The position numbers and the translations under genes were made by a program. DNA of 54,256 nucleotides from Catenaria anguillulae PL171 (taxonomy: Eukaryota > Blastocladiomycota > Blastocladiomycetes > Blastocladiales > Catenariaceae): assembly GCA_002102555.1 (NCBI GenBank), contig MCFL01000166.1:1-54256 (forward strand), given 5' to 3'. Positions 1-14,141 of the stretch are shown here, piece by piece; positions within the stretch are counted from its first letter, which is position 1; each line of letters opens with the position of its first letter. The notes below the pieces were generated by a model that saw nothing but the letters and a program-made list of their open reading frames with translations, made no database searches and was not told the origin of the DNA.

Positions 1-1287
1 GCGCATGTGCGTCCGCCGTCAACGTTTGCTCGTAATGAAACGCGTACTTTGACAAGTGATACTGCAAGGCAATGTCGCACTCGTCATTGACCTCCTTGAG
101 CGACCGAAGCAATCCAGGCAAATGCGTGGTTGGAACTCTGCGCGCGTCGCTACGGTTCCCGACAACTGCGACTGGTACGCATCGTTTGCGCGCGCGGCCC
201 GGTGTCGCGCTTGCTCCTCCTCCTTTTCGGGGTTCTTGTTCATGCCAAAGAAGCTGGCAGCGCGTGACGACGATGAGGAAAGCTTGGTCATGCCAAACCT
301 GCCTTGCCCGTTGGACGTCATGACCATGCCGCCGCCGCCACCGGCTCCATGTTGCAGGCTGCCCACAGAGGACGAAGCGAGACCAGATTGGTCGGCCAGG
401 GTTTGGCGAGCACGTTCCCAAGCCTCGGTCGCGGCCTCGTGTTTGGCCTTTCCTTTTCCAGGGCCTGTTCCGAGGCCGTCAAGTTCTTTTGTGGCGCTCG
501 CCGGCGTCTTTGAGTTGGCGCCGCGAACGTTCCGTGTCCTTGTGGACAGTGTTGAGCTCTTCGGCAACTTGCGTGATGTTGGTTGCGAATGCCAGCCGGT
601 TGGTTGCGACAGTGTCGTGGATCGAGACCATTTGGCGGATGCATTCCGAGTAGGCACTGTGCACTCGTAGCATGTGTGAGAAACTGTAACCGTATTCACC
701 AACCATAAGTGACCGTGGTTGACATACCCGCCCTTGCCCTCGTCCTTGTCCAGACTCTCAGACATGGACGTGCACAGGCGTTGAAGTGACTTGCCGTATT
801 CTTCCTCGATTGATGCGCGCTTCTTGAGAAATGTTACAACATCCTGTCATGCATCATGCAGAAAGTGACAGGTCAGTTGGGCGTTTACGAGAGCGCGGAC
901 ACGGGTATCAATCGTTCGCACCTTGGCAGACACCAAGTTGCGCTTTACCTGCTCCAACAACACATTCAACCCGACCTCCGTTTCCAACAATTGACGCACG
1001 ACCCTTGCCGTCTCGTCTGCATCCGACATGGGTGATCCCAGTCCGACGTTACCGAGCGTGGTCGACGTGGTCGCAACAGCTTGAGGGGCAGCCGCCACCA
1101 TACCACGTGCGGGACTCGCTCTCACACTGTCTTCTTCTGCGAGTGCAGTCATAGGCTCCGAGTTGAACATGCTCGCTGTGCTGCGAGCCGCGCGCAGGGC
1201 CGGAATGCCCAACGATGTCACGGTTACTGTGTCGCCATCGCCCGCGCCGGCGGCCTCGGAGTAGCGATGGTCCATTGTGCTCGTCAT
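1..1287 (-). CDS. F-BAR (FCH) domain protein, 3' end outside the window
   Basis: F-BAR proteins bind and bend membranes and link them to actin. A Ser/Ala-rich N-terminus (about 85 residues) is followed by the F-BAR start, GLNVLLEQVKRNLVSAK, then after an intron the signature FLKKRASIEEEYGKSL. Introns are inferred at 844-921 (GTGCGA..ACAG, phase 0) and 684-727 (GTATGT..TACAG, 44 nt, phase 2). Without the first, an in-frame TGA interrupts the domain. Downstream the helices change frame about three times, near T4 runs (A4 on the coding strand) at 487-490 and 454-457 and near 129-138; each fits one missing base. Conserved blocks continue on both sides, for example KAKHEAATEAWERAR and LPGLLRSLKEVNDECD, so indel errors are likelier than decay. 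The C-terminal part (often SH3 or RhoGAP in this class) lies beyond base 1. Start chosen at the first ATG of the open frame; upstream exons are possible. Confidence 0.8.
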
Positions 1288-1808
1288 GGCGGCTTCGGAA
1301 ACTGGGTCCTCGTCGTTGGGCGAGGTGTTGGTAGCTTTGGGCTTCTTGAGGGCAGAACGCAGGGGTGAGCTAGGTGATCTGGCTCGATTGGAACTGCTTG
1401 CTTGGTGATGCGAACATGGACGTCGGGCCAGGGTGGTGAGGGTGGTGGCCGGATGGTGGATGAACGGTAGGCATGCTTTGTGTTTCAGCGAGTGTGCGTT
1501 TGCTTCTACTAGTTGTATCGAATCACTTGTTAAGGTCAGGAATCCTGTATACGAATGTGAGCGCGGCTTTGGGAGTCGTGACGCGTTTGTTCACCAGCGT
1601 TGCTGTTCGCACGATCAAGTCAAGAAGTAAACACTACTAGTAATACAATATACATGAAAACAGGTGACGGCACATAATCCAGTACGTGGGCCATTACGAG
1701 ACATTGGGGAAAAGAAATGGAAACATATTTACATGAATGCACGACACCATGGAATGACTCTGGCCCTTGCCACGTCTGCGGCCAACTTGATGATGCAACG
1801 ATCCACTT
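1288..1808. other. Intergenic stretch between F-BAR and HSP20 genes
   Basis: No convincing gene seen. It must hold the F-BAR promoter and the HSP20 3' end, since both genes lie on the minus strand. A short plus-strand reading frame (1433-1630) has no recognisable features. Confidence 0.4.
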
Positions 1809-2453
1809 TCACTCAACAGTGATTTGCTTGATACCTTGGTCCTCCGCCTTGGGCACCGTAATGCTCAACACGCCATCGGTGTACTTGGCAGACACCTCGT
1901 CCAACTTGGCCGTCGACGGCAATGCCACGGCCCTCTTAAATGCGCCTTGGAACCGCTCACGCACAACATAGTTTCCCTGATCGTCCTTTTGCTCCTTCTC
2001 CTTGACCGTTTCACCCGAGATGATGAGCATGCCGTCCTTGGCAGTGACTTGAACTGCCTCCTTGGGAACTCCGGGAAGGTCGGCCTTGACTTGAATCACA
2101 TCATCGGTTTCTTGGACGTCGAGGCGCGGCGAGAATGAGTTTAGGCCTGCAGGAATCGCGGAGGCGGCACTGGAGACGAGGCTCGACGACGGATCGCCAC
2201 CCGAGGTCAAGGCGCGCGAGGAGGCGGCAGCGGCAGGGCCATATACGTCGGCCATGACGCGGTCAACTTGATTGAAGATGTCTGTGTGTTCAATGTGGAA
2301 ATGTCGACAAGTCACGTCACCGTCAGTCAATACAGTAAGCCGGGAGGAAAACTCGGAACGTGTGTGAGAGTACATATACGTACCCCGCAAAGACCGTTCG
2401 AGGTTGCCAAAGGCAAATGGCTCGCGCATCAGGGAAGAGCGAAGAAGAGACAT
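1809..2453 (-). CDS. Small heat shock protein, HSP20/alpha-crystallin family
   Basis: ATP-independent cytosolic holdase that keeps unfolding proteins soluble during stress. Two exons (2453-2384 and 2281-1809) joined across a 102-nt intron (GTACGT..ACACAG) give 180 residues, typical for the family. The N-terminal arm ends in SLRDIFNQVDRVM, followed by a low-complexity linker and an alpha-crystallin domain starting near residue 85: PRLDVQETDDVIQVKADLPG, the KDGMLIISGE strand, RERFQGAFKRAVALP, and the closing A-x-x-x-x-GVLSITVPK motif. The joined codon GAC restores the frame, whereas reading straight through the intron inserts an odd His/Cys-rich stretch. No perfect GAAnnTTC heat-shock element was seen upstream by eye. 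Confidence 0.95.
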   Translation of the reverse strand: MSLLRSSLMREPFAFGNLERSLRGTYMYSHTRSEFSSRLTVLTDGDVTCRHFHIEHTDIFNQVDRVMADVYGPAAAASSRALTSGGDPSSSLVSSAASAIPAGLNSFSPRLDVQETDDVIQVKADLPGVPKEAVQVTAKDGMLIISGETVKEKEQKDDQGNYVVRERFQGAFKRAVALPSTAKLDEVSAKYTDGVLSITVPKAEDQGIKQITVE

Positions 2454-3295
2454 GTTGTCGTTGTCGGATGTGTGTCAACTTGAGGGAAAGCTAAGTCAGA
2501 CTCGGAGCAATGGGAGTTCGGTTAGCCACGTGAAGGAGCACTGGGGGATGGGGACACTCATTTAAAGCCGTGGACGCTCTATCGGTGTACGATGGAGCGG
2601 CTGGAGTTCGATCCCGAATCCCGAAGTGTAAATGTAAAAATTCGACCTGGAACCAACGGAATGATAGGAATTGGACAGAACGCGAGAGAACGGCACTAAC
2701 GAGACGGACATGCAAGCACTGGACAGGACAGCAGCACTCAATGAGAGGCGACCGAAATATAAAACAATATTGCTGTCAGGCAAACTTGCACCAGAACAAT
2801 CTCGAACCGTCACCTTCTCATTTTTATTGGCCGTTGGCGGCCGCCCTTCGAGAGCTTGTCGTTCGCGATCCTTGACGTCCAGGTTGGTGTGGTGCCGCCT
2901 CTCTGTCTCACAGCATGCATGATTGTGGTCAATACCGACTTACCATGCCCGCCACAAATGTAAATACATAGTCCCGGCCGGCGGGCCGGCAGGTCAGCCG
3001 GTGTTGCCGCACTGCACCGCCGTCAGCAGTTGCAAACTGCATTCAAAGGTTATGCGTCGATTAGGTTCCCAACGTCGTTCTATGTTTGCTTCGACTCGAA
3101 GGGGTGATCTCAACGGCCCGCATACGGCCAAGCGAGGCCGAGTGTTCAAGTTCCCACCAACCGGCACCATTCCTTTCAAACTTTCAAAGACAGCAAGCTC
3201 GAGCTCCCTCGCCGAACCTCTGTCCTCTCCACTTCGATTCTCTCTCCAGAACACCAGACACCATGAAATGTACATGCAATCACTAGACTATTTCA
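2454..3295. other. Divergent intergenic region, HSP20 / UPF0658
   Basis: Carries the promoters of the two flanking genes. A TTTAAA box at 2561-2566 lies about 110 bases upstream of the HSP20 start on the minus strand and may be its TATA element. A GC-rich near-palindrome (CCGGCCGGCGGGCCGGC) lies near 2973-2990. A minimal upstream reading frame is at 3263-3286. No further gene recognised. Confidence 0.4.
3263..3286 (+). promoter_or_regulatory. Short upstream open reading frame before the UPF0658 gene
   Basis: ATG at 3263 in good context (ACC before it) opens a seven-codon peptide, MKCTCNH, ending in TAG nine bases before the main ATG at 3296. If it is in the transcript leader it could lower translation of the main protein. 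The transcript start is unknown, so this is only a possibility. Confidence 0.35.
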
Positions 3296-5483
3296 ATGGA
3301 ATCTCGACTCGCGGCATCACCATCGTCAAAGCCAACGGCTCTGCCGCCGGACATGCACTCTGACGGCATCAGCGAGAGCGTCAGGACAGGAACAGCACCC
3401 AGACACTTTTCCCTTGCCACGGGTGTTGGTAGCTCGTCTCAACGCAGATCACCTCAAGAGCATTGCTCAACGGCCAGCAAGCCGTCATCCAGCCGGTCCA
3501 CTCACCATGGCACCAAGGAATCTGCCTCCTCCAATCCGACGGCCGGAAGCAGCAGAACTGGCACCGGCACCTGCACCGCAAACGGGAGCAGCAACGGTCG
3601 CTCAAAGATGACCAGTTCCACGACGGCAACGACAACGGGATCGCAATCATACTCGCCATGGGCTCGGTTGCTCATGATGACCATGCTCGTCCAAACCCTT
3701 GTCATCTCGTCCCTGGAAGCATCGGTAGCCATCCTGCTGATTCCAACTCAGGGGCAAGCGCCTCCGCCCCTCAGCTCTTCCGAATCCCGCGGCGCCGCCT
3801 CCATTTTGGACCAAACAATCCGACCTGCCCCTTTCAACGTGCGCATGCGATCTGTACCCGTCTATGCCTCATTGTTCGCTTGTGCGCAATTGTACTCCAT
3901 GTTTCTGGCATACGATGCGGTACGCCCGGTTGCCCTTATCCCGCAAAATTTCATTCTGTGACATGGATTAACCAGTCAGCCGTCCCATGTTCTGCCTCAT
4001 AGACCAAACACGAAAACGTGCTCCAACTCATTGCCCTCATCTTCTTCAACTCGGCCATTGTCGTCTACGCCGTCTTTCAATCTATCACTCAATTGCACCC
4101 GCTCGACATTGGGCTCCTCCTTCGTCCTCCCACCCAACCAGCGTCATCCTCCTCCAGCACTGTAGGCCTGTCACTCGGCCAGATCGATTACATTCTGGCC
4201 GTCGGCTACTCTCTCCCCGTTCTGGCGACTTATTTTACCATCGTCGTTGCCCTGATTGCGTGGCGGCTGTACAAGGAATTTCCGTTTTCCGTGTACAAAA
4301 AGATTGGCGCCGACCGTGTCATCCAGTCCATGTATCGCACGTACCTCATTCTCATGACAGTGCTGCGAATCGACTTGTTCTTTGTGTCGGCATTCGCCGT
4401 GCAGTACCTGGTGTTGGTCGCCTCGCTCGATTTGATGGACGCAATGTCGATGGTATCATCCGTCAATGTGGTTGACGCTGTGATTGTTGGTGGTGCCCGG
4501 TTGATTATGATCCTCCTCATGTGGCTCGTCCCTTACGCGGTATGCCGTTATGGGTTCATCATCCCTTCCAACTGCAGTGAATTCATCGCAATCTGACTCT
4601 TGTCTTGCACAGGTCTCTCAAGAGCACCGCGGGCTGCTTGCGTCGTCCATGTTTGGCGTTGCGGGCGTCGCTGCCGCGCTCGTTTACAAGCTCATGTACA
4701 TTTTCCAGAATCGGACCATGCCCGTTTTTCTTGGTGTTTGGCGGTTCTTGCTCTTCTTTGGTACTGTACAGGCAATCCTGTCTTCTTGCCAACGTTCCTT
4801 GAAAGTGACTGATTCAGTTTTGTGATTTAGGCTTTCTTTCGCTCGCCTTGCTCTTGTGCACGGCCATCCTCATGTTTCTGTGCACACGTAACTTTGGCCT
4901 CGGACTGCAAGCTGCGTTCGACCAGCTTGATGCTGCAAGGATCGAATATGCTTTGGCTCGAGCCGGTACGCCTACTTCGCAGCAACGGCAGCTTCCTTCC
5001 TCTCCCTCCCGTCGTCCGACAACATGGCCAGCCGCTGTGTCTCCTGCACACTCGTCCGAGGCGGGATCATTTGCCAGAACGGCTGTTGCTGCTGAAGACT
5101 CTGTCACGTCGTCTTCAACGCAACATCAGGCTCTCTCCTTTTCGCGCATGCTGCCGTCGAGCTCGTCCACTCCAGCCTCGCGCACTCGCTACAACTCTCA
5201 CTATCGGCACACGTTGGCGTCCACCGAGTCGCCGTTCTTTGCTCTCCACGGTCTCAGTTTTGACCGAGTGGATGACGCAGATCTCAGCTTGCTTCCTTCG
5301 TCGGCCCCACAGTCGCCGCTCGAAATGAGCGACCATCCGCTGGCCCGCCGACCACCAGTAACCCGCCGGGCGGCAACTGTCCACGACCACGTGCAACCAG
5401 CTGTTGGATCCAGCTCGGGCCGACAAGGAAACGCACAAGCAAATGTCGCTTCAGCTTGGTTCATTTCGTCATTTCCAGCCTAG
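3296..5483 (+). CDS. UPF0658-type fungal Golgi membrane protein
   Basis: Polytopic membrane protein of the fungal UPF0658 family, whose fission yeast member is Golgi-located; molecular function unknown. Four exons (3296-3919, 4003-4539, 4613-4760, 4831-5483) give about 653 residues. A Ser/Thr-rich N-terminus of about 120 residues precedes the membrane core. Membrane segments include LLMMTMLVQTLVISSLEASV, VLQLIALIFFNSAIVVYAVF, the TYFTIVVALIAW segment followed by the family-typical RLYKEFPFSVYKKIGADR, a segment around LRIDLFFVSAFAVQYLVL, IMILLMWLVPYAV and GFLSLALLLCTAILMFLCT. The C-terminal 190 residues are a Ser/Pro-rich cytosolic tail. Introns start GTACGC, GTATGC and GTACTG, and all phases match. 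Without them, stops follow each segment. The long tails are larger than usual for the family. Confidence 0.8.
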
Positions 5484-6877
<1,394 letters not shown>

Positions 6878-7549
6878 TTGATTCGATCATTTTGTATCCG
6901 ACAGCTCTCGAAACCTCTGGCTTGCGCCTGTTACCCGGGCTCTCGGCGGCTTCCTGCCGTCCTGTGCAAAACTATGTCAGCATGTCATTCGTGGTTCCTG
7001 TCCAGCAGCAAATTTATTGACGCAAGAGCTACAAAGAGCACGCAATTCTTTTCAGGCAGAGAGAGTTGTGAACAACCCCGCGACCCGCAAGCACAATGTC
7101 GGCTCGAGCTTGCTCTGTCGTCGTTAACATGTGGTGAACATGCAAGAACAATTCAGCAACTGTACCATTCGTCAAATGAGCACATGCAATTAGAGCTCTC
7201 GGCCTCGATTTTGATTTGCCCCGTGTAGCCGTACTGCCCGTGCCCGTACCCATATCCCGCCTTCAGTTGCACCTTGGTCTTTCCGCGCCCTTGTCTGTCG
7301 TCTCGTGTGGGGCCGCTGCCATACTGCACCGCCTCGTTGTTCCAGTCTCCCCTCCGCCCGCACACAGCCGGTCATTCTTTCCTTTCAGGCAACCGCCGTC
7401 CTCTGTTACTCCTTCCCTGCTGTCACGCCCTTGCCACCGACGCGCTCACTGCAACCTCCACCCGCGTTCTGTGATCACCCTGCCAACGACCTTGGGCTGT
7501 CGCCAGCCTACAAAACCGATCAAGGCGTCCGATTTTCATCACCAGCACC
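6878..7549. other. Intergenic stretch, DHFR to methyltransferase
   Basis: About 670 bases with no gene recognised. The last 150 bases are pyrimidine-rich, as expected for a leader region. Confidence 0.4.
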
Positions 7550-8482
7550 ATGAACGCTGACGCTGCCTGCTACCTCGCCGCTGCCAACGGCCACTCATCC
7601 AAGCCCGATTCGGCCACGACCAACGGAGCACCCAAGCTGTGGTCGGCGTCGGAAATCGTGGCCTATTACGCCGAATTCGCACAATCCTACGACACGGACA
7701 TTGAAGCCGACCACCGGTCGTACCCTGCGCCGTTCATCATTGGCAGCTGGATTCTCGAGCACTTGCGCAAGTTTCCTCCTGAAGCGATCAGTGACACGCA
7801 AAGTGTCGCTGGTGGAGAGTTGCGCATTTTAGATCTCGGGTGCGGGACTGGCCAATCGTCGCGTGTGTTTTTTGAGTCGCTCAAGGCGACGGGTGGGTCT
7901 CTGGAGATCGTGCATGGAGGCAGCGCCCACGTGGATCATGCCCAGTCAAAGAAGAACGGGTCCAGCGATCATGCACGCTCAAAGACAGTGCCTGTCAAGG
8001 TGCATGGAATTGACGCAACGCCCGCGGTATGCATACATTCTAGCTTACGTTACACCGACACACCCATCTGACATCTGGGTCATCATGTGTAGATGCTCGA
8101 CCGCGCACGCACTCTACCTTTTGCATCCCTGACCTGCGCCAACATCGAGCAACCTCTACCCTACCCGGCGCACTATTTCCACGCCATTGTGTGCGTGGGT
8201 GTCATGGACTTTATTCACGACCCAGTCTCGCTGTTGCACCAACTGCGCAACGTGACGGCCGACGGCGCACTTCTGGGCCTCACTATGCCTGAAAAGCAAA
8301 GCGGTGCTGGTGGGGAGGACGAGTTGAACGGGTGGACGCGCGGGCAAATGGACGAGCTGATCCGACGCGGTGGGTGGTGGGTCGAGCGGCATGAGCGCGT
8401 GCTTGGGTATGTGGATTCGCAGTCGGGCAAGCCCGTTTGGTATCATGCGTGGTTGATGGTCAGGAAGCCGCATGTGGAATAG
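7550..8482 (+). CDS. METTL27-like SAM-dependent methyltransferase
   Basis: Class I (Rossmann-fold) methyltransferase resembling METTL27/WBSCR27; its substrate is unknown. Exons 7550-8026 and 8093-8482 (66-nt intron GTATGC..TGTAG, phase 0) give 288 residues. Motif I is ILDLGCGTGQSSRVFF. A low-complexity insertion follows (about residues 125-145), then VHGIDATPAMLDRAR, which places the acidic ribose-binding residue, then the family-typical FHAIVCVGVMDFIHDP and LLHQLRNVTADGALLGLTMP. The N-terminal YYAEFAQSYDTDIEADHRSY also matches the METTL27 pattern (Y..WA..YD.D....Y). Start chosen for its ACC context and because the downstream frame is open from there. Confidence 0.85.
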
Positions 8483-9725
<1,243 letters not shown>

Positions 9726-9972
9726 CGCACCACGAGGAAGGAGGATAAGCTCTCTCGGAGATTGTGTTTGGTGCATGCATATACTACATATGTACATTTC
9801 GATTTCGTTCCTTGGTCTGTGGGAATCCAGCACGTGTCCTGACCGACGGACTGCCGCCGATCTGCAAGCCAACGGTCATGATAAAGCAATACTGACATGC
9901 AAGATGAGAGCAATCCTCGCGCTCCCCAGTCTCCCGTCCCGGACGCAAGAAAGCAGTACATTTGCCGCAACC

Positions 9973-12178
9973 ATGACCCCGCTTCGCCACCAATCGACCT
10001 CTTCCGTGGCCCTTGTCGTGGGGGCCGTCAGGAAGTCACGGCCGCTTGGACGTGTTTTGATCACGGTCACTGCTGCCCTCACACTGCTCTCGCTCGCCCT
10101 GGCCGCCGCCGCCGCGCAGTCGCAACAACAGCAGCCTCCCGAAGCCCTTTTTGTCAGCCCGCTCAAGATCAGTAGTCCGCGCGCCAAGAATGTACGCATC
10201 GAACACGCTGTCTGCCCTACAACCTGTTATCCGTTTGGCAGTTTGGCAGAAGTGATCACAGTTTCTCACCGGCTGCGACACCTCATTTGTATCTGCTTCG
10301 CTAGGTCTTGCCCGACTTCCGCTGTTCAAAGCCCATGCGCTCGCAGCCTCGGTTCCCGACCCTCAACACCACGTCACGGTCCACGATCGATTATGGCGGG
10401 CAACTCAAGCTTTCCGTCCCTCAGGCGCTCTTTACAAGCGACTTTGACTACATTTCATCCCGCAAGCAACAAAAATCCGCGGGCGTGTCTCCCATTGTTC
10501 CGATTTCTCTTCGCCCAACCCTGCTGTCTGAATTCTGTGCCGAACTTCCGTTCCTGCTCCGTCTCGGATCCACCAAGGACGCGATTGCTGATGCGGAACG
10601 GGTCTTCAAGAACGCCAACCAAGGCTGCTCGGTGCTCTCGGCCATGTTCAACGCGCGCAATCAGGCATACGCCAATCCTCGCCCGGCCTCGACCTCGACG
10701 CCGCCGATCGACGGCCCAAGCAACTCGTTTGAGGTAACGCTGCGTTCCATCAAGCACATTATTGCCACGTTCAAGGACAATGGGTCGCTGATCAAAGAGC
10801 CCACAAAGGGCACGAAGTCGCCGCCGTCCATGGCCGCCATGCGCGAGCTGCCCATGACCATGAGCCCGTTTGCCGACGCGCGTGCCGTGGATACGTTTGC
10901 TGTTGTGGAAGCCGTGCAAAAGGCGGTGCAGGAGCAAGTCAAGCAGATTACCAAGCGCGACGGCGGGGCCGAGATCCTCAAGGCGCTTGCTGCGGTCGAA
11001 GCGTTTGCCATTCTTGGGGTTGGCGATGCAAAACTGACTGAAGACGTCGGCAAGCAAGGCGTGGTCGTGTTTGCCAAGACTTTGGCAAAGTTTGCCACCA
11101 TCGTACGCTGCGATTGCTCTGTAGATCTTACCGTGTGTTGCCGTCAAATCTCACTTGTTCAACCTTGCCCGCGCAGATTGAATCCACCATGGTCAGCCAA
11201 CGCAACGTCAGGGCCAAGAAGAACTACCCCTGGAGCAAGTCACCTGCATTCAATGTCACCTCGGTCGTGCAGCTCAACAAGGTGGATGGCGACAACTTTG
11301 CAAAGATCTTTTCCGAGGCTCCAGCTGGCCACATTTCGTTTGATGTGGCCCTGTTCACGAACCCCATCAAGTCGGTTGTCAAAGATTTGCTTGCCCCGAG
11401 CAACCAGATCTACTCGGCAGGTGACGTCCAAAAGTGCAAGCTGGTCAAGCCCAAGATTGCCGTCATGATCAATGGAAAGCCGTGGTTCTCTGGGTCATTG
11501 GTCAAGAATCCTGGGACGCCGATTGAGCCGCAGAGCGGAAAAAACGCGGTCATGTACACGGTCAACTGGTTTTTGCCTGCCAACGCAAACGGTACCGCCA
11601 CAATCTCCACTCTTCATTGTTGCCTGATTCTGATGAGACACTGACCTCCTGTTTATTTCACAGCGACTTCCGTGCACCCGACCCGCAAAGCCCTGTCTGC
11701 CGCCGTCAAGTCCCGAGACCCAGTCCGCATGACGTTTGAAGTGACGGCCAGTGCCAGCGAGGTCGGAACCGTTGGTTGCCCCAACCTGCCCACCTTACCC
11801 GTGACCATCACGACCGCGTACGCGTGCAACGACGACTTCAAGACCGCACAGCAAAAGCTTGCGTCGGCGAGCCAAGCAGACGCATTTGAGGACGATGCCT
11901 TGGACTTTTCGTTCACGGACGAGTCGGACGCGTCGTTCGAGGACGACATGTGGGCCGATTACTCGGTTGGAGATGAGGGCATTTGGGACAATGGCATGGA
12001 TGATGATGGCTTTGAGGACTCGGTCGACTTTGCGTTGGGCGACGACCTCGTGTGGGATGAGGATGGGTTGGATGAGGAGGCGGACTTTGCGTTGGCGGAC
12101 GCCGAGGACGCCGCCGATGAGATGTTTTCGGCCGGTGAGGAGGCGTTTGCCGATGATGCCTTATTTGATGAGTACTAG
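9973..12178 (+). CDS. Secreted protein of unknown family with acidic C-terminal tail
   Basis: Not recognised. Four exons (9973-10191, 10305-11102, 11177-11591, 11664-12178) give about 648 residues; introns GTACGC..GCTAG, GTACGC..CGCAG and GTACCG..CACAG all match in phase. The N-terminus has basic residues and a hydrophobic stretch (LITVTAALTLLSLALAAAAA followed by Q), a likely signal peptide or anchor. The middle 450 residues are globular-looking and contain the pattern KPKIAVMINGKPWFSGSLV. The last 100 residues are packed with Asp and Glu, in clusters such as FEDDMWADYSVGDEG, with regular Trp/Phe. This could bind cations or basic wall polymers, but that is speculation. The ATG at 9973 has good context (AACC); an in-frame ATG at 9904 is possible. 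Confidence 0.7.
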
Positions 12179-12590
12179 GATCATGCGGTCATGGTGGAAT
12201 TTGGAAAGTGGTCGCGGTGAGTGTTTTTGCAAAGCGGTGATGTACTTTGACATTTCTATGCTGGATGTGGCACTTGCTTCATAATTGTTCCTGGATTTCA
12301 ATTGATTCTTTTTCTGATGCCGCAATCCATAAAGAACCTCGCTCGCGAAAATGAGAGACGAACGCGTTCTTCGTTCCCACAACAGAGGTGACTTGCAGCT
12401 CGTTGGAAGCAGTGAGTCGCTTTCTGCAATCGTTGGCCTTTTGATTCATGGTGGCTCCTACATAATGGTCAAGCGACCCGCTTGGCCCGAGTATTGACAT
12501 TGATCAAGCTCTCCTTTGCCAAGATCACACACCACAACCTATAAGCTCTCTCGTCGAACCCAAAGCCGTCTCACCACCTCGTCGAGCACC
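12179..12590. other. Intergenic stretch upstream of the metacaspase
   Basis: No gene seen; expected to hold the end of the secreted-protein gene and the metacaspase promoter. Confidence 0.35.
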
Positions 12591-13795
12591 ATGTCTGCCC
12601 AAGCTGTCTGCATCGGCCTCGGCTACAACACAAACGCAAACGCCGATGACGACCTTCCCGGGACCATCCAGGACGCCCAAACCATGGCGACCTTGGCGGC
12701 CAACAACGGGTTCGAGGCCTCAACCTTGACGGACGTGGACGAGCCCGTCAACCGCGAGCAGATTCTCGACTCGCTGCGCAGCATGGTGGAAAATGCCCAG
12801 CCTGGCGACAACCTCTGTTTCATGTTCAGCGGGCATGGTGGGAATGCGTCAAGCGGGGATCCGAACGAGGTGGACGGCGTGGACGAGTTCATTGTGGATT
12901 CGTACGGCAACCCGATTTACGACAATGAGATCAGGGACGTTCTTTTGGGGCTTCCTGCTGGTGCCAACATGGTACGCCCATTCTCGGTCAACTTTTTTTT
13001 GACGGGCTGACAACTGACTCACGTGAATATCAATAGACGATGGCATTCGACAATTGTCGCTCTGGTACCATTGCCGATCTCGACACGGCCGGCATTGAAG
13101 GCAACGTTGTGTGCATCTCTGCGTCGCTCGACAACGAAAACTCGCTTGCCGGTGAAAACGGGTCGCTCTTCACCAATGCGCTGGCTGAGGTCATGGCCGA
13201 ACATCCCGATGCGTCGTGGCAAGAAATCAAGGACATGATTGATGCTCGTGTGGGCGACCTGGGGCAGACGGTGCAGCTGTCGAGTACTGACCCGGCGTGT
13301 ACGTGTTTTGGAGTTGTGTGAGTGTGCACAGGGCCTGATGACTGACCTTGCCTATGTGCATGGGTACTAGTGCTTGATGAGCCGCCGTTTGGCGTCTCGC
13401 CTGATCCCGAAAAGCTCATGCCTCTCATGCTCCAAGATCAAGCAACCTGTCCCGATGACGGTGACGCCCTACATGACAAGGATAATCAAGAGGAAGACAC
13501 GCAAGTCGACCAGGTGGATCTGATTCAAGAGCTTGACCAAGTGATCCAGGACCCGTTTTTCCAAGACGTGCTAGACACTGCAACGACCGTCGCAAATGTG
13601 GACGACACAGTGGGCGGGTTGATTACCGACACGATAGCTTCCGGTTTGGATCCGAACGCTGAGCCGTCGGCTTTGGAAATCGCTTGGAACGAGGCGGTTG
13701 GCAAGTGCGGCCAGTTGGATCTCTCGTCGGCCGTCATGCCCGAGGATTGTGCGGGAGAGTGCGACGGATGCAATGATGGGCTGATGCTGATGTGA
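12591..13795 (+). CDS. Metacaspase-like cysteine peptidase (family C14)
   Basis: Caspase-fold peptidase; metacaspases cleave after Arg/Lys and act in protein quality control and cell death. Exons 12591-12971, 13037-13298 and 13371-13795 give 355 residues. The catalytic His is in FMFSGHGG (His82) and the catalytic Cys in AFDNCRSGT (Cys134). Supporting features: a first strand AVCIGLGYN, and DGVDEFIVDSYG before the small subunit. The second intron is modelled as GTACGT..ACTAG (13299-13370); this gives DPALLDEPPFG. There is no N-terminal Pro/Gln-rich prodomain, and the usual GCxND motif after the first strand is GTIQDAQ. The C-terminal 115 residues are acidic, carry four Cys near the end (VMPEDCAGECDGCND), and are not a known metacaspase part. 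Confidence 0.88.
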
Positions 13796-14024
13796 TCTGG
13801 CCTCATTCGTGTTTGCCCAAGAGTCTCTGGCGGTGGGTGTTGTTTGATTTCGCTTTGTATGCCCTCATTCCTATGTACATTTCATGACTTGGATTCATAA
13901 ATTCAGTGACCAAGTTCCCAATTCTGCTGTTTTGCGAGCTCGTTACGGCTCTTTTGTTGCCGGAAGACTGGCGAGCGGTGCAGAATCGAAATCTGAAGTG
14001 TATCCGAACGCAGTTGAGGAGGAA

Positions 14025-14141
14025 GTGGGGAGAGTGATTTGCGCATCACGTGGCGCTCAGACCTTCATTTGTCCATGTAACTTACGAAATAAATCAATAC
14101 AAAACAAAACGAAAAAGAGAGCCATCATGCAACCCTGCCTC
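14025..14141 (+). repeat. Left inverted terminal repeat of the DIRS-type element
   Basis: 117 bases that match the reverse complement of 15766-15878 with about eight mismatches and one 4-base gap. The inner end is CAACCCTGCCTC. Inverted rather than direct repeats are typical of DIRS elements. Confidence 0.85.

Noticed and set aside
2590-2640. GAGTTCGATCCC, which resembles a tRNA T-loop
   Set aside because: The flanking bases do not pair to form a T-stem and no acceptor or anticodon arm could be built around it.
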